From Desulfocapsa sulfexigens (GTDB taxonomy: Bacteria > Desulfobacterota > Desulfobulbia > Desulfobulbales > Desulfocapsaceae), in the NCBI GenBank assembly GCA_020721165.1, contig DYNG01000047.1, positions 1 through 6,460 on the forward strand: 6,460 nt of DNA, in the 5' to 3' direction. Both the position numbers and the translations under genes were made by a program. How positions within the stretch are numbered: position 1 is the stretch's first letter; every line of letters begins with the position of its first letter. Positions 1 to 5,397 of the stretch are shown one piece after another. The notes under the pieces were generated by a model. That model saw nothing but the letters and a program-made list of their open reading frames with translations. It had not been told where the DNA came from and made no database searches.

Positions 1-869
1 CCGGCCTGGGCCGCCACCATCACCCCGTCCTCCAGATGAATGTGACCGGCCAGTCCGGCCTGACCGCCCAGCGCCACGCTACGGCCCAAGGTAGTAGAGC
101 CGGCAATGCCCACCTGGGCCACGAGCAGGCAGCCCTCGCCCACCACCACATTATGGGCCACCTGCACCAGATTATCAATCTTGGTGCCTGCGCCAATCCG
201 GGTCACGCCAAACGAGGCCCGGTCAATACAGGTATTGGCCCCAATCTCCACATCATCGCCAATTTCAACGATCCCCACCTGCGGCCGCTTGAAATGAACG
301 CCCTGGCTGTCGGTGGCATAGCCATAGCCATCACTGCCGATCACCGCCCCGGGGTGGATGGTTACCCGCGCTCCGATCCGGCAGCCGTCCATGATGGTGA
401 CATTGGCGTGAATGACGGTGTCCTCGCCGATCTCCACACCATCGCCGATCACCGCCCCGGATTCAATCCGCACCCGCTGCCCCAAACAAACCCGCTGACC
501 AATGACGACCAGAGGGGCAATGGCTATCTGCTCCGCCAGGATGCTCTCCGCCCCCACAAAGGCCGTGGGATGAACGCCGCTGGCCTGAAAAGGGGTGGCC
601 AGCAGATGGGTGTGGATAATGGCTGCCGCCAGATAGGGATCGCGCACCCGGATAAGGGGCAGGATTGCTGATTCAATGGCCAGAGGGACGATCACCGCCG
701 AGGCTTTGGTGAACTCCAGGGCAGCCGCATCCTTAGCCTGGGCCAGAAAGCTGATCGCCCCGCCCCCGGCTGTGTCGAGGGCATCCAGCTCGTGAATAAG
801 CACCTCGCCATCACCCACCAACTCACCCTGCACCAATTCCGCCAACTGCCGCAACGGCACATTTTTCAT
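1..869 (-). CDS. lpxD: UDP-3-O-acylglucosamine N-acyltransferase LpxD (3' end beyond the window)
   Basis: LpxD transfers a 3-hydroxyacyl chain from acyl-ACP to the 2-amino group of UDP-3-O-acyl-glucosamine, the third step of lipid A synthesis, in the cytoplasm. I translated 289 residues by hand; the frame is open to the left edge, so the C-terminus is missing (family length about 340). An N-terminal uridine-binding domain (about 1-100, with GVHPTAFVG at 98-106) is followed by left-handed beta-helix hexapeptide repeats (IGDGVEIGEDTVI and similar). GSDGYGYA (179-185) and the DNLVQVAHN block (232-240) are LpxD signatures. His239 and His276 fall at exactly the numbers of the conserved histidines of E. 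coli LpxD, His239 being the catalytic base, which supports this start. AGGTG lies 5 bases before the ATG. An in-frame ATG at 896 with GGAG before it would add 9 residues and cannot be excluded. It follows the NamZ-like gene after a repeat-filled gap. Confidence 0.96.
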   Translation of the reverse strand, partial: MKNVPLRQLAELVQGELVGDGEVLIHELDALDTAGGGAISFLAQAKDAAALEFTKASAVIVPLAIESAILPLIRVRDPYLAAAIIHTHLLATPFQASGVHPTAFVGAESILAEQIAIAPLVVIGQRVCLGQRVRIESGAVIGDGVEIGEDTVIHANVTIMDGCRIGARVTIHPGAVIGSDGYGYATDSQGVHFKRPQVGIVEIGDDVEIGANTCIDRASFGVTRIGAGTKIDNLVQVAHNVVVGEGCLLVAQVGIAGSTTLGRSVALGGQAGLAGHIHLEDGVMVAAQA

Positions 870-874
870 ATTTA

Positions 875-879
875 CACCT
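875..879 (-). promoter_or_regulatory. Ribosome binding site of lpxD
   Basis: AGGTG on the minus strand, 5 bases before the ATG at 869. It favours that start over the in-frame ATG at 896, although the latter has its own GGAG at a short spacing. Confidence 0.55.
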
Positions 880-965
880 GATGTTATTCCCTTCATGCAA
901 CTCCGATCATTTCATTCGTTCCTCAGGCTTCTGGTTCCCATACGCCGCATGGAAACCAGAGGAAA

Positions 966-1034
966 GTAGGGTGCGCGCCGCGCACCAGTGTAGATGTGCC
1001 ATCACGGGAAATTGGTGCGTGGAACGCACCCTAC
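966..1034. repeat. MITE-like palindromic core with about 24-base imperfect terminal inverted repeats
   Basis: The ends GTAGGGTGCG (966-975) and CGCACCCTAC (1025-1034) are perfect inverted copies. Extended inward, the arms match over about 24 bases with four differences. Each arm is itself palindromic: 970-986 folds on itself (GGTGCGCG against CGCGCACC), and 1014-1030 folds as GGTGCGT against ACGCACC around GGA. Compensating arms of this GTAGGGTGCG type are widespread as non-coding intergenic repeats in proteobacterial genomes (from memory). I see no target-site duplication and no coding capacity. Confidence 0.6.
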
Positions 1035-1050
1035 CGATTGTTCTCATTCA

Positions 1051-1070
1051 TTCTGGCTTCTGGCTTCTGG
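1051..1070. repeat. Short tandem repeat, TTCTGGC x 2.9
   Basis: Two full copies and one six-base partial copy of TTCTGGC in direct tandem, just downstream of the NamZ-like gene's stop codon on the minus strand. It overlaps the outer arm of the nested repeat. Tandem copies of this kind usually arise by replication slippage, so copy number may vary between strains. Confidence 0.75.
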
Positions 1071-1081
1071 TTTCCGTCTTT

Positions 1082-2254
1082 TTATTCATGATACACAAAA
1101 GAGCGCTGACGAATCCCCGCAAACTCGTCCAGTTCGCTCCGCCAGCCAGCCTCCAACTCCACCAGCGGCTGGCCCTCCTCCAGCGCCTTACGAACCTTCT
1201 GACTGCCCAGGATCAGATCCATGGGCAGCCGTTCAAACTCATACTCATAGGGCGGCTCTTTATAGCGAAAATTCTGTGGATATAACCGAAGAACCGCCTG
1301 CAACAAGGCCAGACTGGTGCGGTAGGGCAAAAATGACCGCGCATCCGTCACATGCAGATGAAAGCCGACACAAGGCTGGCCCGCCCATTTGCCGGAGGTC
1401 GGTTCAAAGACCAGAGGCCGCAGAAAACAACCGGGCAGATCGGTTGCGGCCAGGGCCTGCATGATCGGCTCGTGTTCCCAGAAGGGCGCGCCCACCAGCT
1501 CAAAAGGCAGGGTCGTGCCGCGCCCCTCCGAGATATTGGTTCCCTCCCAGATCACCTGGCCGGGATAGACCAGAGCCGTTTCCGGGGTCGGCATATTGGG
1601 AGAGGGAAAGACCCAGGGGAAACCGGTATCCCGAAAAAGCATCGAACGCCGCCAACCCCGCATGGGCACGATCTCAAGATCGGCCCCCAGACCAAATTCC
1701 CTGTTGATATGGAGGGCCAGTTCGCCAAATGTCAGGCCGTGCCGCATCGGCAACGGATAAAGCCCGACAAAGGAGGTACAATCCGGTTCCAGAATATTGC
1801 CCTCAACCGCCAGCCCGCCCAGGGGATTAGGGCGGTCAAGCGCCACCACCCGCTTGCCATATTGAGCCGCAGCCTCCAGGCAATAGGCCAGGGTGTAGAG
1901 AAAGGTATAGACCCGGGTGCCCACATCAACCAGATCAATGAGCAGGACATCGAGCTGCTCAAACATGGCCTGGGTGGGACGACGGGTCTCCCCATAGAGG
2001 CTGAACAGGGGCAGGCCGGTCAGGCTGTCGGTCTGATGCCCCGACTCGATCATATTGTCCTGCTTCTCGCAGAAAAAACCATGCTGCGGAGCAAAGAGGC
2101 AGGTCAGTTGCGGGCCGAATCGCTGTTGCAGCAGTACCCGCGCATGGGTAAAATGACGGTCGGTGGAGGCCTGATTGGACAAGAGCCCGAGCCGCTTACC
2201 CTCCAGGGCCGGGCAGGGAGAGGCGAGAAGATTTTCCAGACCGATCTGAATCAT
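1082..2254 (-). CDS. DUF1343 / NamZ-like exo-beta-N-acetylmuramidase family protein (GH171)
   Basis: This 390-residue protein has the conserved blocks of the DUF1343 family, whose characterised member NamZ (YbbC) of Bacillus subtilis removes terminal MurNAc from peptidoglycan fragments. Numbering from the ATG, it shows SNQAS (26-30), FAPQHGFF (54-61) followed by EKQDNMIES, LIDLVDVGTRVYTF (105-118), LDRPNPLGG (139-147), RHGLTFGE (171-178), PSPNMPTPET (217-226) and EGTNISEGRGTT (237-248). The HGF motif is preceded by Gln where I recall Glu in NamZ. No signal peptide or membrane segment is visible, so the protein should be cytoplasmic, unlike secreted NamZ. I chose the ATG at 2254, with AGGG just upstream, over a GTG at 2260 that would add two residues. 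The gene starts 7 bases after the glmS stop and is probably co-transcribed with it. The family is clear; the exact substrate is inferred. Confidence 0.88.
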   Translation of the reverse strand: MIQIGLENLLASPCPALEGKRLGLLSNQASTDRHFTHARVLLQQRFGPQLTCLFAPQHGFFCEKQDNMIESGHQTDSLTGLPLFSLYGETRRPTQAMFEQLDVLLIDLVDVGTRVYTFLYTLAYCLEAAAQYGKRVVALDRPNPLGGLAVEGNILEPDCTSFVGLYPLPMRHGLTFGELALHINREFGLGADLEIVPMRGWRRSMLFRDTGFPWVFPSPNMPTPETALVYPGQVIWEGTNISEGRGTTLPFELVGAPFWEHEPIMQALAATDLPGCFLRPLVFEPTSGKWAGQPCVGFHLHVTDARSFLPYRTSLALLQAVLRLYPQNFRYKEPPYEYEFERLPMDLILGSQKVRKALEEGQPLVELEAGWRSELDEFAGIRQRSFVYHE

Positions 2255-2261
2255 GGCCACC

Positions 2262-4109
2262 CTACTCCACCGTCACGCTTTTCGCCAGATTGCGGGGCTG
2301 ATCCACATCACAGCCCCGGCGAGTGGCGATCTCGTAGGCCAGAAGCTGAGCGGGAATGGTATAAAGAATGGGGTTCATCTGCTCATGCACCCGGGGCAGG
2401 GTGATAACGACATCGCTGATGGTCCGCAGATGGGCATCCCCCTCCGTCCCCAGCAAAATCAGGCGACCAGACCGGGCCTTGATCTCCTCGACATTGGAGA
2501 TGGATTTCTGGTACACCCCGTCCTGGGGAACGATGGCGAAAACTGGCATATCCTTATCAATCAGGGCAATGGGGCCGTGTTTGAGCTCGCCAGCGGCATA
2601 GCCCTCGGCATGAATATAGGAGATCTCCTTGAGCTTTAAGGCCCCTTCCAGGGCAATGGGAAAATTAAGCCCCCGCCCGACAAAAAGAAAATCGTGGCCA
2701 TCATAATAGTGGTCAATCAGGCTGGCAATTTCCTGCTGCAAACGAGGCAGCTCCCGTTCAATCACCGTCGCAATATCAATTAAGGCCTGACCCAACTCCC
2801 GAATGGTTTCAGAGCTCAAGATCTTTTTCTGCTGCCCGAGATAGAGGGTAAAAAGGAAAAGGGCGGCCAACTGGGCGGTAAAGGCCTTGGTGGAGGCCAC
2901 CCCAATTTCGGGGCCGGCGTGGGTATAGACGACCCCATCGGCCTCGCGGGTCATGGTCGAGCCGACCACATTACAGATGGTCAGAATCCGGGAGCCAAGT
3001 TTTTTGGCCCGCCGGATACCGGCCAGGGTGTCGGCGGTCTCACCGGACTGAGAAATGGCAATGGTCAGTGTCCGTTCATTGATAAGGAGTTTGCGATAAC
3101 GAAACTCGGAGGCGATATCCACCTCCACCGGAATTTCCGCCCACTGCTCAATCCAGTACTTGGCCACCAGGGCCGCATGCCAGGAGGTGCCGCAGGCCAC
3201 CAGAAAAATACGATCAATGCCGGCCAACACCTCGGGAGTCAGTCCCGTTTCCGTCAGATCAACAACGCCTTCCTCCAGATCAATCCGACCGCACACCGTA
3301 TTGAGAATGGCCTGGGGCTGTTCAAAGATCTCTTTCAGCATGAAATGACGAAAACCACCCTTCTCGGCCATGGCGGCATTCCAGTCAATGGTTTGGATCT
3401 CCTTGACCAGAGGCGTTGCGCTGTCGAGAGAATAAAACGATTGCCCCGTCGCGCTCAGAATCGCCATTTCCCGGTCATCAAGGAAGATGACCTGGTTGGT
3501 AAAAGGCAGCAGGGCCGGAATATCCGAGGCCAGAAACGAGCCGCCATTGGCGCCCACACCCAGCACCAGCGGGCTGTGATTGCGCACCGCAACCAGGGTG
3601 TCGGGGAGCCCTGTCCACAACACGCCCAGGGCATAGGAACCTTCCACCCGGGCCAGGGCCTGGCGAATCGCCGCCACCAGTTCGCCCGTACTGGCGAGAG
3701 TCTCCTCAATCAAATGGGCCAACACCTCGGTGTCGGTCTCCGAACGGAAGTGATGCCCTTTCCCCACCAGATCCTCGCGCAGGGAGTGGTAATTCTCAAT
3801 GATCCCATTATGCACCACCACCAGATTCCCCGTGCAATCACTGTGGGGATGAGCGTTTTCAGTGGTCGGCGCTCCGTGCGTGGCCCAGCGGGTATGCCCC
3901 AGACCGATATGCGACGGGGCCAGCAGAGAATCCTCCACCAATGCCTCCAGTTCGGACAGCTTGCCGGCCGCCCGCCGTTTGACCAGTTGCCCCTCCTCCA
4001 GATAGACAATGCCCGCCGAATCATAGCCACGATATTCCAGGCGCCGCAGGCCCTCAAGGATCACCGGCACCACCCGCCGCCCCCCAACATAACCGACAAT
4101 CCCGCACAT
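2262..4109 (-). CDS. glmS: Glutamine--fructose-6-phosphate aminotransferase (isomerizing) GlmS
   Basis: GlmS makes glucosamine-6-phosphate from fructose-6-phosphate and glutamine, the first step toward UDP-GlcNAc for peptidoglycan and lipopolysaccharide, in the cytoplasm. It has 615 residues against 609 in E. coli, so it is full length. Cys2, exposed after Met removal, is the glutaminase nucleophile. The N-terminal class II amidotransferase domain also shows RGYDSAG (27-33), GHTRWATHG (71-79), HNGIIEN (100-106) and SETDTEV (123-129). Two SIS sugar-isomerase domains follow: ACGTSWHA (305-312) with SQSGETADT (353-361), then a second one with ALEGALKLKE (486-495) and HAEGYAAGELKHGP (500-513). 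The C-terminus DQPRNLAKSVTVE is the family hallmark that closes the active site. GAGGAG lies 6 bases before the ATG. It heads the glmS-NamZ-like gene pair, and no glmS ribozyme is evident upstream. Confidence 0.99.
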   Translation of the reverse strand: MCGIVGYVGGRRVVPVILEGLRRLEYRGYDSAGIVYLEEGQLVKRRAAGKLSELEALVEDSLLAPSHIGLGHTRWATHGAPTTENAHPHSDCTGNLVVVHNGIIENYHSLREDLVGKGHHFRSETDTEVLAHLIEETLASTGELVAAIRQALARVEGSYALGVLWTGLPDTLVAVRNHSPLVLGVGANGGSFLASDIPALLPFTNQVIFLDDREMAILSATGQSFYSLDSATPLVKEIQTIDWNAAMAEKGGFRHFMLKEIFEQPQAILNTVCGRIDLEEGVVDLTETGLTPEVLAGIDRIFLVACGTSWHAALVAKYWIEQWAEIPVEVDIASEFRYRKLLINERTLTIAISQSGETADTLAGIRRAKKLGSRILTICNVVGSTMTREADGVVYTHAGPEIGVASTKAFTAQLAALFLFTLYLGQQKKILSSETIRELGQALIDIATVIERELPRLQQEIASLIDHYYDGHDFLFVGRGLNFPIALEGALKLKEISYIHAEGYAAGELKHGPIALIDKDMPVFAIVPQDGVYQKSISNVEEIKARSGRLILLGTEGDAHLRTISDVVITLPRVHEQMNPILYTIPAQLLAYEIATRRGCDVDQPRNLAKSVTVE

Positions 4110-4115
4110 AAAGAA

Positions 4116-4121
4116 CTCCTC
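4116..4121 (-). promoter_or_regulatory. Ribosome binding site of glmS
   Basis: GAGGAG on the minus strand, 6 bases before the glmS ATG. It is a strong Shine-Dalgarno match and contrasts with the plus-strand genes, which have none. Confidence 0.85.
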
Positions 4122-4123
4122 AC

Positions 4124-4151
4124 CCCGCTGGGCGGGATGTATATTTTATCA
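4124..4151 (-). promoter_or_regulatory. Possible extended -10 promoter and 5' hairpin of glmS
   Basis: On the minus strand, TGATAAAAT (4151-4143) matches an extended -10 element: TG, one base, then TAAAAT (5 of 6 to consensus). No good -35 accompanies it. A start near 4136 would place a 5-bp hairpin (CCCGC, TGG, GCGGG; 4124-4136) at the very 5' end of the message, immediately before the Shine-Dalgarno. Both the promoter and the start position are inferred. Confidence 0.3.
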
Positions 4152-4162
4152 GAAAAAACTCT

Positions 4163-4208
4163 TTGAAAAAAACAGGGGGCTTTTACCCAGAAGGACAAAA
4201 AACCTGGG
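4163..4208 (-). promoter_or_regulatory. Possible weak attenuator-like structure upstream of glmS
   Basis: On the minus strand, CCCAG (4208-4203 region) can pair with CTGGG (4190-4186). The same GGG can instead pair with GCCC just downstream (4183-4177 region), forming a short GGGT-AAAA-GCCC stem followed by CCTG and seven T residues (4172-4166). Two mutually exclusive stems ending in a U-run resemble a transcription attenuator, but the terminator stem is only about four pairs, so this is a weak proposal. It matters only if transcription starts further upstream than the promoter proposed at 4143-4151. Confidence 0.2.
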
Positions 4209-4225
4209 CCTTTATAAACAACGAA

Positions 4226-4243
4226 GCTGGCAAAACAGCCAGC
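4226..4243. repeat. Short perfect stem-loop upstream of glmS
   Basis: GCTGGC and GCCAGC form a perfect 6-bp stem around a 6-base A-rich loop. There is no U-run next to it on either strand, so it is not a terminator. It could be part of a glmS leader. Confidence 0.4.
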
Positions 4244-4290
4244 CATGACCACAAGCAGTACCCGCCAGCAGAGAATACCGCAAGGCCCGA

Positions 4291-4311
4291 GCAAGACGGG
4301 TAAAGTCTTGC
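4291..4311. repeat. Perfect 7-bp stem-loop in the divergent region
   Basis: GCAAGAC and GTCTTGC are perfect inverted copies around the 7-base loop GGGTAAA. No U-run follows. It may be an operator-like dyad or an RNA hairpin, and its role is unknown. Confidence 0.4.
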
Positions 4312-4522
4312 CATCACCAACGCCATAAGCAGATCCGCCCCTTAGTTTCGCAGATTAACATGACATTTTTCATTATTACCAGTTTTTTCTTTCCATCACC
4401 TTGCAAAACAGGTATTTTTCGGCAATCATAAAAAGTCTTCTTCAGGAACCTACTCTGGTCAATATATAAAAAATCGCGCAACGAAGATTCGTAACCCTGC
4501 TGAACCGTACGCCCTCGGCGAG

Positions 4523-4564
4523 AAAAATGCAGATGAAGCACACGACGGGCGAGTTAGCATTTTT
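4523..4564. repeat. 8-base inverted repeat shortly before pyrE
   Basis: AAAAATGC (4523-4530) and GCATTTTT (4557-4564) are perfect inverted copies with 26 bases between them. The right arm ends about 26 bases before the pyrE start. In a pyrE leader RNA it would form an AU-rich stem whose right arm is followed by more U-rich sequence, a weak attenuator-like layout. Confidence 0.3.
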
Positions 4565-4590
4565 ATTCACTTCACCTTTTCTTTCTTATT

Positions 4591-5142
4591 ATGAATGATC
4601 GGCAACGACTCAAAGAGATCCTCCTGGAAAAATCCTATCGTCAGGGTTCTTTTACCCTCACCTCCGGCAAGACCTCGGATTTTTATATTGACGGCAAACA
4701 GACCACCCTGTCGGCAGAAGGGGCCTATCTCTGCGGCAAGCTGATTCTGGACATCATTCACCGCCAGACCGAGCCCATTCAGGCGGTGGGGGGCATGACC
4801 CTGGGCGCTGATCCTCTGGTAACAGCGGTTTCCATAGTCAGTTTTCTGGAGAAGCAACCCATTCCGGCCTTTATTGTCCGCAAAGAGGCCAAGGGGCACG
4901 GCACCGGCAATTATATTGAAGGCCTGAAAAACATGCCAGCCGGATGTCGCGTCGCCCTGATTGAAGATGTGGTCACCACTGGCGGCACTCTGCTCAAGGT
5001 GATCGAGCGAGTTGAAGGGCAGGGGTTCAAGGTGGGCGTGGTGATTACCGTGGTCGAACGGCAGGAAGGAGGGGTGAAGACCTTGGCCGATGCCGGCTAC
5101 ACCCTTGAATCCATCTTCACCCGCGAGGAGCTGCTGAGTTAA
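4591..5142 (+). CDS. pyrE: Orotate phosphoribosyltransferase PyrE
   Basis: PyrE joins orotate to PRPP to give orotidine 5'-phosphate, the fifth step of de novo pyrimidine synthesis, in the cytoplasm. The 183-residue length suits the bacterial type I phosphoribosyltransferase form. Visible are FTLTSGKTSDFYIDGK (21-36), GGMTLGADP (67-75), the flexible catalytic loop VRKEAKGHGTGNYIEG (96-111), and the PRPP-binding motif VALIEDVVTTGGTLL (121-135). The C-terminus ends in FTREELL as in related proteins. The ATG start fits the N-terminus expected for deltaproteobacterial-style PyrE, and an in-frame stop at 4555-4557 leaves no other ATG, GTG or TTG start upstream. There is no Shine-Dalgarno: the 25 bases before the ATG are almost all pyrimidines. 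It is transcribed away from glmS and followed after 5 bases by a small dual-CXXC gene. Confidence 0.97.
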   Translation: MNDRQRLKEILLEKSYRQGSFTLTSGKTSDFYIDGKQTTLSAEGAYLCGKLILDIIHRQTEPIQAVGGMTLGADPLVTAVSIVSFLEKQPIPAFIVRKEAKGHGTGNYIEGLKNMPAGCRVALIEDVVTTGGTLLKVIERVEGQGFKVGVVITVVERQEGGVKTLADAGYTLESIFTREELLS

Positions 5143-5147
5143 CCGCT

Positions 5148-5318
5148 ATGCTGTGCCGCGACTGTCATCACAAGCTGGAAGTACGGCGCAGTTGCTGGCG
5201 GATTCGCCTGCGCTGTACCAGCTGTCAACGGGAATACCAGATTCATGAAGTGGCCAGCGACCTGGATCCGGAAACGGAAAAACAGCTGGAAAACTATACG
5301 ACTCTTATTTATGATTGA
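5148..5318 (+). CDS. Small dual-CXXC motif protein (putative zinc ribbon)
   Basis: This 56-residue protein starts MLCRDCHHKL and carries two CXXC motifs, Cys3-Cys6 and Cys23-Cys26, with a further Cys16 between them. The middle is strongly basic (RRSCWRIRLR, 13-22) and the tail acidic (SDLDPETEKQLENY, 37-50). This layout matches what I recall as the 'dual CXXC motif small (seleno)protein' group, common in Desulfobacterota and of unknown function. Four cysteines in two CXXC pairs suggest a small zinc ribbon or a redox protein. No selenocysteine is needed here because all four positions are Cys. The start lies 5 bases after the pyrE stop. The only purine-rich site (GAGGAG, 5125-5130) is 17 bases upstream, so translation is probably coupled to pyrE. 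The membership is recalled, not searched; the reading frame itself is well supported by the motif spacing. Confidence 0.8.
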   Translation: MLCRDCHHKLEVRRSCWRIRLRCTSCQREYQIHEVASDLDPETEKQLENYTTLIYD

Positions 5319-5326
5319 GGAACACA

Positions 5327-5340
5327 CGGCATCCGGCATC
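5327..5340. repeat. Tandem 7-base duplication, CGGCATC x 2
   Basis: Two exact adjacent copies of CGGCATC just after the small gene's stop codon. This is minor and possibly chance or slippage. Confidence 0.4.
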
Positions 5341-5348
5341 TCTCCAGA

Positions 5349-5378
5349 TTGACAAAGATGACAGGATCTTCTTTTCAT
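5349..5378 (+). promoter_or_regulatory. Possible sigma-70 promoter of the PilZ gene
   Basis: A perfect TTGACA (5349-5354) is followed after 18 bases by TTTCAT (5373-5378, 4 of 6 to TATAAT). Transcription from it would begin near 5385 and leave a leader of about 13 bases with no Shine-Dalgarno. The -35 is good and the -10 poor, so this is tentative. It would let the PilZ gene be expressed apart from pyrE. Confidence 0.35.
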
Positions 5379-5397
5379 TTTTTACCAGTATACAACC

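Larger units (their letters stand above)
926..1076. repeat. Nested inverted and direct repeats between the NamZ-like gene and lpxD
   Basis: The gap contains several repeats arranged around one core. GGAAACCAGA (951-960) is a perfect 10-base inverted repeat of TCTGGTTTCC (1066-1075), and the two arms enclose the palindromic core at 966-1034. The segment 926-939 (GGCTTCTGGTTCCC) recurs almost unchanged at 1062-1075 as a direct repeat, and also forms an imperfect hairpin with 949-961. A transcript crossing this region could form one long branched stem. Seen directly: the repeats. Inferred: that it is an intergenic repeat family or a structured RNA element. No U-run follows it on either strand, so it is not a classical terminator. 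Confidence 0.6.
4110..4590. other. Divergent glmS/pyrE intergenic region without a convincing gene
   Basis: This 481-base stretch is clearly more AT-rich than the genes around it and must hold the promoters of glmS (left) and pyrE (right). On the minus strand two open frames (about 75 and 77 codons, with GTG or TTG starts) lack ribosome binding sites and recognisable motifs, so I do not call them. It holds perfect short stems at 4226-4243 (GCTGGC/GCCAGC) and 4291-4311 (GCAAGAC/GTCTTGC), and three poly-T tracts on the glmS strand at 4153-4158, 4166-4172 and 4197-4202. An AT-rich stretch at 4461-4473 could serve as a -10 region for pyrE, but no good -35 accompanies it. I see no tRNA, no known riboswitch and no glmS ribozyme core. 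Confidence 0.6.

Noticed and set aside
36..671. Plus-strand 211-codon frame over the left end
   Set aside because: It is the complement of lpxD, which is well supported by its hexapeptide repeats and catalytic His; the plus-strand translation looks like a low-complexity shadow.
2919..4166. Plus-strand 415-codon frame opposite glmS
   Set aside because: A long shadow frame caused by GC-rich codon use in glmS, with no domain resemblance.
4061..4294. Minus-strand 77-codon frame with a hydrophobic start (ILCWRVLLVVMAGCFASFVV)
   Set aside because: It uses a TTG start without a ribosome binding site and overlaps the glmS start in another frame. The hydrophobic run alone is not enough to call a membrane peptide.
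4110..4320. glmS ribozyme
   Set aside because: I could not find the ribozyme's conserved core or its pseudoknot layout upstream of the glmS start, and the ribozyme is mainly a Firmicutes feature.
4480..4510. tRNA-like T-arm (GGTTACGAATC on the minus strand)
   Set aside because: It has an extra base relative to the T-loop consensus, and no acceptor stem, D-arm or anticodon arm could be built around it.
4314..4541. Minus-strand 75-codon open frame in the divergent region
   Set aside because: GTG start, no ribosome binding site, no recognisable motif and unusual composition. The region also carries expected promoter and leader sequence.
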